Shown here in pieces: positions 35,701 to 44,000 of a stretch of DNA of 64,000 bases. Origin of the DNA: Agreia sp. VKM Ac-1783 (GTDB taxonomy: Bacteria; Actinomycetota; Actinomycetes; Actinomycetales; Microbacteriaceae); the NCBI RefSeq assembly GCF_900177765.1, contig NZ_FXWI01000003.1, positions 620,001 through 684,000 on the forward strand, in the 5' to 3' direction. Position numbers and translations under genes: made by a program. Numbering within the stretch: position 1 is the first letter of the stretch; every line of letters starts with the position of its first letter. The notes below the pieces were generated by a model. That model saw only the letters and a program-made list of their open reading frames with translations, was not told the DNA's origin and did not search any database.

Positions 35701-36623
35701 CGATCGGTGAGCCCGGAACCCAGCTGACGATGCGTACCTTCCACACCGGTGGTTCGGCGTCCGCAGATGACATCACGCAGGGTCTGCCCCGTGTGCAGGA
35801 GCTGTTCGAGGCTCGTACCCCCAAGGGTGCGTCCCCGATCGCCGAAGCCGCAGGCCGCGTGCACATCGAAGACACCGATCGCAGCCGAAAGGTCATCCTG
35901 ACGCCCGACAACGGCGACGAGCCGATCGCCTACCCGGTGCTGAAGCGTTCGACGCTTCTCATCGAAGACGGTCAGCACGTCGAGCTCGGACAGCAGATCA
36001 TCATCGGTGCCGTCGACCCGAAGGAGGTTCTGCGCGTCAAGGGTGTCCGCGAAGTGCAGAAGCACCTCGTGGGCGGCGTCCAGGGCGTCTACCGCTCGCA
36101 GGGTGTTCCGATTCACGACAAGCACATCGAGGTCATCGTTCGTCAGATGCTCCGCAAGGTGACTGTCGTCGAGCACGGTGACACCGACCTGCTGCCGGGC
36201 GAGCTCGTCGACCGGGCGCGTTACAACACGCTCAACCGCGAGGCGCTCACCCAGGGCAAGAAGACCGCATCCGCTCGCCAGGAGGTCATGGGTATCACCA
36301 AGGCCTCCCTCGCGACCGAGTCGTGGCTGTCGGCCGCGTCGTTCCAGGAGACCACGCGTGTTCTCACGCAGGCCGCCATGGAGGGCAAGTCCGACCCGCT
36401 GATGGGTCTGAAGGAGAACGTCATCATCGGTAAGCTCATCCCCGCTGGAACGGGACTGCCGCGTTACCGCGACGTCGCCGTCGAGGCGACCGATGAGGCG
36501 AAGGCGGAGCGTTACCCGAACCGCATCTTCACCGATGACGCATCGTTCTCAGAAGCCGACCTGTCGTTCGTCGACTTCGACAGCTTCTCGAGTGACGACT
36601 ACACCCCGGGAACCTACAACTAA
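32745..36623 (+). CDS. rpoC: DNA-directed RNA polymerase beta' subunit
   Basis: 1292 residues from TTG 32745, with AGGAGAAGAG upstream. N-terminal zinc site [20 protein letters not shown]; the catalytic Mg2+ loop [12 protein letters not shown] with its three Asp; bridge-helix and trigger-loop region [15 protein letters not shown]; second zinc site [13 protein letters not shown]. The length is normal for actinobacteria, with no insertion. It ends at a UUCG-loop terminator. It is cotranscribed with rpoB. Confidence 0.99.
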   Translation: MLDVTTFDELRIGLATADDIRKWSHGEVKKPETINYRTLKPEKDGLFGEQIFGPSRDWECSCGKYKRVRFKGIVCERCGVEVTKSSVRRERMGHIELAAPVTHIWYFKGVPSRLGYLLDMAPKDLEKVIYFAAYMIISVDEDARHEDMPGLENELRLEIKTLSDQRDSTIANRLQRLETDLAALEAEGAKSDQKRRTKDSAEKEMGQTRKAYDEQIGQLERVWEDFRSLKVGELKPEDAVFHELQDRYGQYFSAYMGAEAIKKRLEAFDLVTEGENLHLQIAEGKGQKKIRAIKRLRVVSSFLATGNSPAAMVLDVVPVIPPELRPMVQLDGGRFATSDLNDLYRRVINRNNRLRRLLDLGAPEIIVNNEKRMLQEAVDALFDNGRRGRPVTGTGNRALKSLSDMLKGKQGRFRQNLLGKRVDYSGRSVIIVGPQLKLHQCGLPKQMALELFKPFVIKRLIDLSHAQNIKAAKRMVERSRPQVWDVLEEIIRERPVLLNRAPTLHRLGIQAFEPQLVEGKAIQLHPLVCAAFNADFDGDQMAVHLPLSVEAQAEARILMLASNNILKPSDGRPVTLPTQDMIIGLHHLTTVKEGATGEGRAFSSVAEAILAHDQKSLDLNAPVKIRLHDVHFGENEGPADYVDGPVIVETTLGRALFNEALPADYPYIQAVADKGQLSEIVNDLAERYPKVEVAASLDRIKDAGFYWASRSGVTVALSDILTPPNKREIVQGYEKQAAKVQGQFEKGLTTDLERRQELIQIWTKATEEVAQAMRDNFPKDNTINRMVTSGARGNWLQVRNIAGMRGLVNNPKGEIIPRPIISSYREGLSVAEYFIATHGARKGLADTALRTADSGYLTRRLVDVSQDVIIREDDCGTTKGLDLPIAIEGADGKWTKDPNVENSVFARSLAADAVDAKGTVVAEAGDDVGDVLIDKLVAAGVNIIKVRSVLTCESAVGVCAACYGRSLATGLLVDIGEAVGIIAAQSIGEPGTQLTMRTFHTGGSASADDITQGLPRVQELFEARTPKGASPIAEAAGRVHIEDTDRSRKVILTPDNGDEPIAYPVLKRSTLLIEDGQHVELGQQIIIGAVDPKEVLRVKGVREVQKHLVGGVQGVYRSQGVPIHDKHIEVIVRQMLRKVTVVEHGDTDLLPGELVDRARYNTLNREALTQGKKTASARQEVMGITKASLATESWLSAASFQETTRVLTQAAMEGKSDPLMGLKENVIIGKLIPAGTGLPRYRDVAVEATDEAKAERYPNRIFTDDASFSEADLSFVDFDSFSSDDYTPGTYN

Positions 36624-36640
36624 GCAGGTCACCCACTGAG

Positions 36641-36672
36641 AGAGCCCCTCACCGTTCGCGGTGAGGGGCTCT
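36641..36672 (+). terminator. rpoBC terminator
   Basis: AGAGCCCCTCACCG (36641-36654) and CGGTGAGGGGCTCT (36659-36672) form a perfect 14-bp stem capped by TTCG, followed by TCTCTCGTT. It lies between the rpoC stop and the stop of the convergent gene, so it can serve both. Confidence 0.88.
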
Positions 36673-36679
36673 TCTCTCG

Positions 36680-37456
36680 TTAAAGCGCCCGCCACGTGAC
36701 CGGATGCGGTCCGGCTGCCGCGAGCGAAGGCATCCGCTCGATGATGGCCGGGTCGAATCCCGCGAGGAGCACGACGTTGCCGGCCTCGCGACCGTCGAGC
36801 AGAGCAGAGGGGCCGATCATCGCGACACGAGGGAACACCGCCGAGAGCGCAGCGAGCTGAGCATCGCTGCGCGCGAGGTCGGCGTCGTCGGCCACATTCG
36901 CGAGCAGGGTTCCGCCAGGCGAGAGTACGCTTCGCACGGCCCTGAAGAAGGCAGTCGTCACGAGGTGGGCGGGGGTCTCGAGGCCCGAGTACAGGTCGCA
37001 GATCACGACGTCGGCCAGCCCCGTCCAGCCTGAATCGGCAGAAGCGAGGGCGTCGAGAGCAGTGAGAGCATCGCTCTCGATCAGGTCGATCGTGGCGGAT
37101 CGCGGCAGGGGAGCCTCTTCGAGAACGAAGGGAACCAGCCCTTTCTCGCTCTCCACAGCGAGTTGGCGAGACCCCGGTCTCGTCTCGGCGACGTAGCGGG
37201 CAAGCGTGAGGGCTCCGGCGCCCAGGTGCAGCACGGTGATCGGCTCCGCAGCGCGGGATATCAGATCGATGGCCGTTCCCATGCGACTCACGTAGTCGTA
37301 GAAGAGATGACGTGGATCGCGCAGAGAGACGTGGGATTGCGGCACGGAATCGAGGCTCAGGGTCAGCGCGCCCGCGACGAATGGATCGGGGCTCAGCCGG
37401 GCGACCGTCCCCGACGGAAGGACTCTCTCGACTGCCTCTGGCACAGGCACGAGCAT
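36680..37456 (-). CDS. Spermidine-synthase-like methyltransferase-fold protein, paralogue 2
   Basis: 258 residues from ATG 37456. It aligns with the gene at 27994-28884 over most of its length: VPQSHVSLRDPRHLFYDYVSRMG, VLHLGAGALTLARYVAETRPGSRQ, acidic AVESEKGL, ADVVICDLYSGLETPAHLVTTAFF, LLANVADD. It is shorter at both ends. The nucleotide-binding loop is intact. It converges on rpoC and is divergent from the FHA-PP2C-kinase cluster across 64 nt. Function is unproven; a SAM-type ligand is likely. Confidence 0.8.
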   Translation of the reverse strand: MLVPVPEAVERVLPSGTVARLSPDPFVAGALTLSLDSVPQSHVSLRDPRHLFYDYVSRMGTAIDLISRAAEPITVLHLGAGALTLARYVAETRPGSRQLAVESEKGLVPFVLEEAPLPRSATIDLIESDALTALDALASADSGWTGLADVVICDLYSGLETPAHLVTTAFFRAVRSVLSPGGTLLANVADDADLARSDAQLAALSAVFPRVAMIGPSALLDGREAGNVVLLAGFDPAIIERMPSLAAAGPHPVTWRAL

Positions 37457-37496
37457 AAGCCGTCCCCACCGCGAACAGGGGCGAGCCCGAGCGTAA

Positions 37497-37502
37497 TAAA
37501 CT
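37497..37502 (+). promoter_or_regulatory. Candidate -10 (TAAACT) of the FHA-kinase-Ig cluster
   Basis: TAAACT lies 18 nt before ATG 37521, giving a short leader of about 12 nt. No good -35 is seen. Confidence 0.35.
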
Positions 37503-37520
37503 GGGCCGCGACAGGCGACG

Positions 37521-38603
37521 ATGACCGTCGACGGCATGGCGGGAGTTCAGGTGAGTGCTGGGTTGATGCGCGTCGAGTGGCATGCGCCGGTGACGCTCCA
37601 TATTCACCCCGATGTCCTCGACCCGAAGGCAAGCCAGCTTCGATCGTCGGCCGACGGTGCCGTGCAGTTGCTGATTGGGGCCGAGGTGTCTGTGCTGGTG
37701 CGGGTGCAGGATGCCGGTGCGCCGGTTTCTGCTCAGATCGGCCAGGTCATCGGGGGTGTCACATCGATAGACCTCGACGACGCGGGCAGCCTCGACGACG
37801 ACACCGTCCTGAAGGCGGGGTCGATCGTCGCTGATGGCGACGCGATCGTCCAGCCGCTGACCCGAACGGGCAACGATGTCGACGACACGATCATCGGCCA
37901 GCCGGCTCTCGTGGCCGCCGAAGGCAGCGAAACCGACGCCGACGATCAGACCATCCTGGGGCAGCCGGCCGCGTTGACCGACGTGATCGACGATCCGGAT
38001 GCCTCCGCCGACACGGTCATCGGCCCTGGTCGACGGCGTCGCGAGAGCCGGCCGGTCGCTCCCGCCCAGGCCCCCGCATCCGCCGTGGCCGGCACACCCC
38101 TCCTGCCGCCCGCACCCCTCCTGCCGCCCGCACTGCCCGCCATCCCAGCCAGCGCGCACGTCAACGCCGGCGGATCCCCGCCGGTCAGCCGACGAACGCG
38201 CATCGAGCCGACCCACGCATCCGGTGCGTCGGTCGCTCTCGCCGTGGCTTTTCCCGACGGGCGCACGGTCGCCCTCGACCGTACCGTCTACGTCGGCCGA
38301 TCCCCGAAGAGCCCGCGCATCACATCCGGCGTCGTACCCGAGCTCGTGGCCGTGCCTTCGCCACGACGAGAGGTCAGCTCGACCCACGTCGAGATTCAGC
38401 AGGAAGGTCGCGCCGTCGTGGTGCGCGATCTCGGGTCGACGAACGGAACTCGGGTGCGGGTTCCGGGCGCGGCGCCGTCGATGCTCAGCCCCGGAGCGAG
38501 CCGTGTGGTCGCCACCGGAACGCTGCTCGATCTGGGTGACGACGTGGTGCTCGAGATCGTCGAGCGACCGGGCGCGGTTCCTACCGAGGGCGCGTCGTGG
38601 TGA
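37521..38603 (+). CDS. FHA-domain protein with four DxT[IV] repeats
   Basis: 360 residues (ATG 37536 is an alternative start). Residues 1-80 form an unrecognised beta-rich domain. Residues 88-170 are acidic and contain four similar sites: T95 in DDDTVLKAG, T123 in DDTIIGQPA, T144 in DQTILGQPA, T165 in ADTVIGPGR, the last three exactly 21 residues apart. These look like Thr phosphorylation sites for the neighbouring kinase. A Pro-rich linker follows (an 18-nt tandem duplication, 38096-38131). Residues 255-345 are an FHA domain (GRSPKS, SSTHVEI, GSTNGT) that binds phosphothreonine. Its last codons overlap the PP2C start. It probably acts as a cytosolic phospho-switch. Confidence 0.85.
   Translation: MTVDGMAGVQVSAGLMRVEWHAPVTLHIHPDVLDPKASQLRSSADGAVQLLIGAEVSVLVRVQDAGAPVSAQIGQVIGGVTSIDLDDAGSLDDDTVLKAGSIVADGDAIVQPLTRTGNDVDDTIIGQPALVAAEGSETDADDQTILGQPAALTDVIDDPDASADTVIGPGRRRRESRPVAPAQAPASAVAGTPLLPPAPLLPPALPAIPASAHVNAGGSPPVSRRTRIEPTHASGASVALAVAFPDGRTVALDRTVYVGRSPKSPRITSGVVPELVAVPSPRREVSSTHVEIQQEGRAVVVRDLGSTNGTRVRVPGAAPSMLSPGASRVVATGTLLDLGDDVVLEIVERPGAVPTEGASW
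38096..38131 (+). repeat. 18-nt tandem duplication in the FHA gene
   Basis: ACCCCTCCTGCCGCCCGC occurs twice head to tail, encoding the Pro-rich linker repeat before the FHA domain. The unit is a multiple of 3, so the frame is kept; copy number may vary between strains. Confidence 0.8.
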
Positions 38604-39424
38604 GCGTCGCCGCGTCGACCGTCGGCGCCCGCACCGTCGCGCTTCCTGACGGCGTCGGCCAGCTCGGCCTCTCGTGGGCGGCTCAGACGAACAAGGGTCT
38701 GAAACGCGCCGGCAACCAGGACAGCTACCTCGCGGCGGCGCCCGTCTTCGCCGTGGCCGACGGCATGGGAGGCCACGCGGCGGGCGACGAGGCGAGCGCC
38801 GCGGTCGTCGCCCGACTGGCCCAGTACATCTCGGGCGACTTCGCGTCGACCGACGAGATCGCTCAGGCGCTGCGCCAGGCGAGCGACGACATCGGAGAGA
38901 TCGGCGTCGGCCACGACAGACCCGGGTCCGGCACGACGGTCACCGGAATCGCCCTCACCATTCAGGGGCAGCGGCCGTATTGGGCCGTCTTCAACATCGG
39001 CGACTCGCGGGTGTATTCGCTCCTCGATGGTGTTCTGACCCAGCTGACGGTCGATCACTCCGCCGTGCAGGCGATGGTCGACGCGGGCAGCATCACCGCT
39101 ATCGAGGCGGAGTCGCACCCGAACCGGAACATCATTACGCGAGCCGTGGGCTTCGGCAAGAACCCGGTTCCCGATCTCTGGTTCATTCCCGTCGCGGAGG
39201 GCGCTCGGCTCCTGATCTGCTCCGACGGGTTGACGAAAGAGGTCGATACCGACCTCATCCGTCTGCTCCTGTCGGAGGCGATCGATGCCGATGATGCAGC
39301 CGGCCTGCTGCTGGAGGCTGCACTCGCCGCGGGTGGCCGGGACAACGTGACGACCGTGGTCGTGGAGGTCGTCAGAAGCGACGCCGTCGACGACGCCGAC
39401 ACGACCCTTCCCCGCTTCGACTGA
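38597..39424 (+). CDS. PP2C-type Ser/Thr protein phosphatase
   Basis: 275 residues. GTG 38597 (GAGGG 6 nt upstream) or GTG 38600; either overlaps the end of the FHA gene, so translation is coupled. PP2C motifs: AGNQDSYL, VADGMGGHAAGDEAS (metal-binding Asp), GSGTTVTGIAL, NIGDSRVYSLLDG, LTVDHSAVQ, ITRAVGFG, LLICSDGLTKEVD, GGRDNVTTVVVEV. All metal-ligand Asp positions appear present. There is no membrane segment, unlike mycobacterial PstP, so it is cytosolic (PrpC-like). It should reverse the phosphorylation made by the next gene. Confidence 0.93.
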   Translation: MVSVAASTVGARTVALPDGVGQLGLSWAAQTNKGLKRAGNQDSYLAAAPVFAVADGMGGHAAGDEASAAVVARLAQYISGDFASTDEIAQALRQASDDIGEIGVGHDRPGSGTTVTGIALTIQGQRPYWAVFNIGDSRVYSLLDGVLTQLTVDHSAVQAMVDAGSITAIEAESHPNRNIITRAVGFGKNPVPDLWFIPVAEGARLLICSDGLTKEVDTDLIRLLLSEAIDADDAAGLLLEAALAAGGRDNVTTVVVEVVRSDAVDDADTTLPRFD

Positions 39425-39574
39425 ACCGTGTCACCCTGATTGGGGGCACCCCGTCTGGCGCTCGAGACACACGATGCCGGTGATGGCATATGTACAGTGG
39501 AGGGACGGCTTTCGGGGGACAGTCAAAAAGGTTTTCGCCCCGCCCCACGTAACCGTCTCGAAAGAGGAACGCCC

Positions 39575-41002
39575 ATGGCTCGCAGGCTGCCGTCACAGCC
39601 GCCGGTTCTCGCGGGCTACACGCATCTGCGGGCGCTGGGCAAGGGTGGCTTCGCCGACGTCTTCCTCTATGAACAGGCACTGCCCCGAGCCGACGTCGCC
39701 GTCAAGGTCCTCCTGCCGGGCGTGGCCAGCAACAGCGTGCGCGCGATGTTCCTCTCCGAGGCCAATCTGATGTCGCAACTCGCGACGCATCCATCGGTCG
39801 TCACGGTGCACGCCGCGAGCATCGCGCCCGACGGTCGCCCCTACCTCGTGATGGAATACTGCCCCTCGTCGTTCGGCACGCGGTACAAGACCGAACGCAT
39901 CCCCCTGGCGGAGGTGTTGACGGCGGGCGTCAAGATCGGCAGTGCGCTCGAGAGCGCCCACCGGCTCGGCTTTCTGCACCGCGACATCAAGCCGTCGAAC
40001 ATCCTCATCACGCAGTACAACCATCCCGTGCTCGCCGACTTCGGCATCGCTGCCACCGTGGCCGAGGCCGATCGCGACGAGGCCGAGGGCATGAGCGTGC
40101 CCTGGTCGGCGCCCGAGGTGCTGCAGTCCGAGACGCGGGGAACGGTGCGCAGCGAGGTCTGGTCGCTGGCCGCGACGCTCTACTCCATGCTCGCCGGTCG
40201 AAGCCCGTTCGAGTATCCGGGCAAGAGCAACACTCGCGACGATCTGCAGCGCCGCATCGTCGGCCGCGATCGGGTGCCGCCCACGGGTCGACCGGATGTT
40301 CCGGCCGAGCTCGAGACGCTCCTCGCGTCGTGCATGTCGAAGAGCCCGGCAGCGCGGCCGGCGAGCGTTCTCGAAGTGGTTCGTGGGCTGCAGCTGATCG
40401 AATCGACGCTCTCGCTACCGCAGACGTCGGCCGACATCTCGAATGAAGCGTTTGCCAGCGGGGCGCAGCGCGCGGCGGCCCCAGCGCCGCTGACGAGAGC
40501 GGCGCAGGGCGGCGTCTCGGTGCGTGCCGCAGGCGAGGCTCGCGTGCGGCACCGCGGACGTCGGAGCGACACCGTGCACGAGTCGACCGATTCGAGCGTC
40601 ACCGTCATCAGGCAGGCGACCACCTCACGCGCCAAGCCGCTGCGCAGGCCCGGGGTGATCGCCGCCGTCGTCGGCAGCGCGGTGGTGCTCGTGGCGGCGA
40701 TCGTCGCCGCGGTCGCGCTCGTCTTGGGCGCGCTCAACACCTCGATCCCCGTCGTCAGCGACATCCGAGCGAGCGCCGGTGCCGACGCCATCGTCTTCTC
40801 CTGGCGCGACCCCGGGCTCGCAGACGGTGACCTCTACGTGATCCGTGGCGCAGACGGGTCTTCGTCTACCCAGTCGGCCAACGAATTCACGGTTCAGGCA
40901 GACCCGCTCGTTCCCGACTGCATCACCGTGCGCGTCTTGCGAGACGGCCGACTCGGCGATCCGTCGGCGCAGAAGTGCTCATCGGCTGGAGACGGCGGAT
41001 GA
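39575..41002 (+). CDS. Transmembrane Ser/Thr protein kinase with FN3-like external domain
   Basis: 475 residues from ATG 39575 (GAGGA upstream). Kinase domain about 12-280: LGKGGFADVF (Gly loop), Lys44 in VAVKVL, Glu in SEANLM, catalytic Asp137 in HRDIKPSN, Asp155 in DFG, APE in SAPEVL. A basic Ser/Thr linker follows, then one membrane helix (about 361-385). The external part (about 386-475) has no PASTA repeat; it reads as a single fibronectin-III-like domain (IVFSWRDP, LYVIRGADG, CITVRVLRDG). Its stop overlaps the next gene's ATG (ATGA). It corresponds to Pkb2 of the bifidobacterial PFNA cluster. Ligand unknown. Confidence 0.92.
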   Translation: MARRLPSQPPVLAGYTHLRALGKGGFADVFLYEQALPRADVAVKVLLPGVASNSVRAMFLSEANLMSQLATHPSVVTVHAASIAPDGRPYLVMEYCPSSFGTRYKTERIPLAEVLTAGVKIGSALESAHRLGFLHRDIKPSNILITQYNHPVLADFGIAATVAEADRDEAEGMSVPWSAPEVLQSETRGTVRSEVWSLAATLYSMLAGRSPFEYPGKSNTRDDLQRRIVGRDRVPPTGRPDVPAELETLLASCMSKSPAARPASVLEVVRGLQLIESTLSLPQTSADISNEAFASGAQRAAAPAPLTRAAQGGVSVRAAGEARVRHRGRRSDTVHESTDSSVTVIRQATTSRAKPLRRPGVIAAVVGSAVVLVAAIVAAVALVLGALNTSIPVVSDIRASAGADAIVFSWRDPGLADGDLYVIRGADGSSSTQSANEFTVQADPLVPDCITVRVLRDGRLGDPSAQKCSSAGDGG

Positions 41003-44000
41003 TCTTCCGCTGGCTGCGCGCGCACGCGTCTCAGGCGATCTCGACGGCGAGTGTCCTCGTGGTCACCGCCGTGGTGCTGGCGATCGCGCTCGCGTCGACG
41101 GGGTACACCGAACAAAAGGTCGAACTCGACGACGCATCGGTCTGGGTGACGAACGGAGCGCGTCAGGTGGTGGGCCGCGCGAACACCGATGTGTTCGAAC
41201 TCAACACGGTCGTGCCGAGCGAAGGCAGTGACATCGATGTGCTGCAGCGGGGCGATACCGTGCTCGCCCACAATCACACGAGCAATACCCTCCAGATCAT
41301 CGATCCGGCCTCGTCGCAGGTCACCTCCACGATTCCGCTGCCGGCGGGCGACCCCGACGTGATGCTGGCCGACGGTCAGATCGTCATCCACTCGGGGACC
41401 ACGGGCGAGGTGTGGGCGGTGCGCCAGGCCAATCTCGATTCGTTCGACGAATCGGCGAAGCCGCTGCTGAGCCTCGATGCGGGCAGCGTGGTGGCCGTCG
41501 ACGACTCCGGCACGCTGGTGGGTTTCGATCGTCAATCGCGACGACTCGTGACGGCAGATCTCTCCTCCGGTGCCGAGCCCCGATCCGAGGCGGTCACCGG
41601 CCTCGATCTGCAAGCCACCGACGAGCTCCAGATCACGCGCACCGGCGGCGTCGCATCCGTTCTCGATGCCACGAGCCGGCAGCTGGTGGTAGACGGGCGG
41701 CCGATAGACCTGTCCGACCGTGTCACCTCGTCGGCCGAGCTTCGGCTCGCCGCGCCGAGCACACGGAGCGGGGCGCTATTGCTGGCCCACACGGGCGGGC
41801 TGCTCGGCATCGACACGTCGTCGGGTGCGGTCGAGCAGTTGGTCGAGGCCGCCGACGGCAGACCGACACAGCCGCTCGTCGACGATGGATGCGCGTACGC
41901 GGCGTGGGCCGACGGCTCGACCTGGCAGCGTTGCGATTCGTCGGATGCGGTGCGCGGCCAGCTGGCCGGGGTCTCGGCTGACGACGATCTCGCGTTTCGC
42001 AGCAACGGACGCTACGTGGTTCTCAATGATCGCGGCGCGGGACGCGTGTGGGCCGTGCAGCACGAGAACAGGCTCATCGACAACTGGGATCAGCTGATCG
42101 ACAAAGACGACGACCCCCAGCAAGACGACGAGATCGACGACGACACACCGCCCGAACTCGTCAAGGATCAACAGCCGCCCGTAGCGACCCCCGACGATTT
42201 CGGAGCCCGTCCCGGTGTGTCGAGCATTCTTCCCGTGCTGCTGAACGACTACGACCCGAACGGCGATGTCCTCTCGATCACAGCGACCTCCGAGATCGAT
42301 CCCGCCATCGCGCGAGTCGATCTCGTCAGCACGGCTCAACAACTCCAGGTCACACTGACGCCGCAGGCATCCGGAACCTTCTCGTTCGACTACAGCATCT
42401 CCGACGGGAGGGGCGGCACGGCGTCGAACACCGTGAACGTGACCGTGCGCGCGCCCGGCGAGAACTCGGCGCCCGTTCAGGCGAGAACGACGAAGGCGAG
42501 CGTGGCCGCCGGGGGAGTCTTCACAGCGAATGTGCTCGGCGACTGGTACGACCCTGACGGCGACCCCATGTATCTCGAGGACGCGCAGGCGGGTGAGCCC
42601 GACCGCGTCTCTTTCTCGCCCGCTGGTGAACTCGACTTCCGTGACGGCGGCACGGTGGCGGCCGAGAAGGACATCGGGCTGCAGGTCTCCGACTTCACCC
42701 TGTCGGGCACGGGGCAGCTGCGGGTCACCGTCCTGGATCCCGGTACCGTTCCTCTCCTCACGGAGGGATTCCTGGTGCAGGGCTACACCGGTCAGGAACT
42801 GCAGATCTCGCCGCTGGCGCACGTGCGCGGAGGTACCGGCGCGATCCGCCTCAGCACCGTCGCCGACTATCCCGAGACCAAGATCACCCCGAACTACGCC
42901 AAGGGCACGTTCCGCTTTCTGGCGCAGAACGCCGGGGTGCACTATCTGTCGTACTCGGTAACAGACGCCGCGCAGCAGACCGCCACCGGAATCATCCGCG
43001 TTGACATCGCCGCCGCGCCGGATGCCTCGACGAAGCCGATCACGGTGCCGACGGTGGCCTTCCTCTACCAGCAGCAGACAGACACCGTCGACGTGCTCGC
43101 CTCCGACATCGACCCGGCCGGGGGCGTTCTGAGCATCGCGGGCGTGGCCGGTGTGCCGTCGTCATCCGGCGTCGTCGTCGAGATCATCGAGCACCGCCTC
43201 CTGCGTGTTCGGCTGAATAACCCGCTCGATGCACCCGTCACCTTCACCTACACGGCCACGAACGGGTTCTCGAGCGCCGAGGGAACCGTCACGATCTACC
43301 AGGTGCCCGAGCCTAAGAGGCTGCAGGCACCGGTGGCGGTGGCGGACAGCGTCTCGGTGCGCGTGGGCCAGGTCATCGACATCCCTGTGGTGGCCAACGA
43401 CGAGCATCCGAACCGCAAGCCGCTCGTGCTCGATCCCGTGCTCGTGCAGAACGTGCCGTCCGGCGGCGGGCTGCTCTTCGCATCCGGCAACCGCCTGCGC
43501 TATCTTGCGCCCGATGAGCCGGGCGATTACACGGCCATCTACCGCCTGGGAACGACGGCCGACGTGCAGTTCGATACGGCCCAGGTGACGATCGCGGTCA
43601 GAGAGGCCGACGCCGCGACGAATACAGCCCCGGTGCCGCCCACCCTGTCGGGCCGCGTCCTCGCCGGTGACAGCGTGACGATCCCGGTGCCGTTGGGCGA
43701 CATGGATGCCGATGGCGATTCGGTGAGGCTCGTGGGCGCCGCGTCGAATCCGGCGCAGGGCAGCGTGATGGTCTCGGGCGACGGATTGACCTACACGGCG
43801 GGCGCTGCGTCACAGGGCACCGACACCTTCTCATACGAGGTGGTCGACAGCCTCGGGGCGCGCGCGACGGGGACGGTGCGGGTGGGTATCAGCCCGAGCT
43901 TCGACACGGCAAGCCTTCCCGTCGCGGTCGACGACGTCGTCGTCACGACGCCGGGTACCGCCATCACCGTGCGCGTGCTCGAGAATGACTCGGACCCGAA

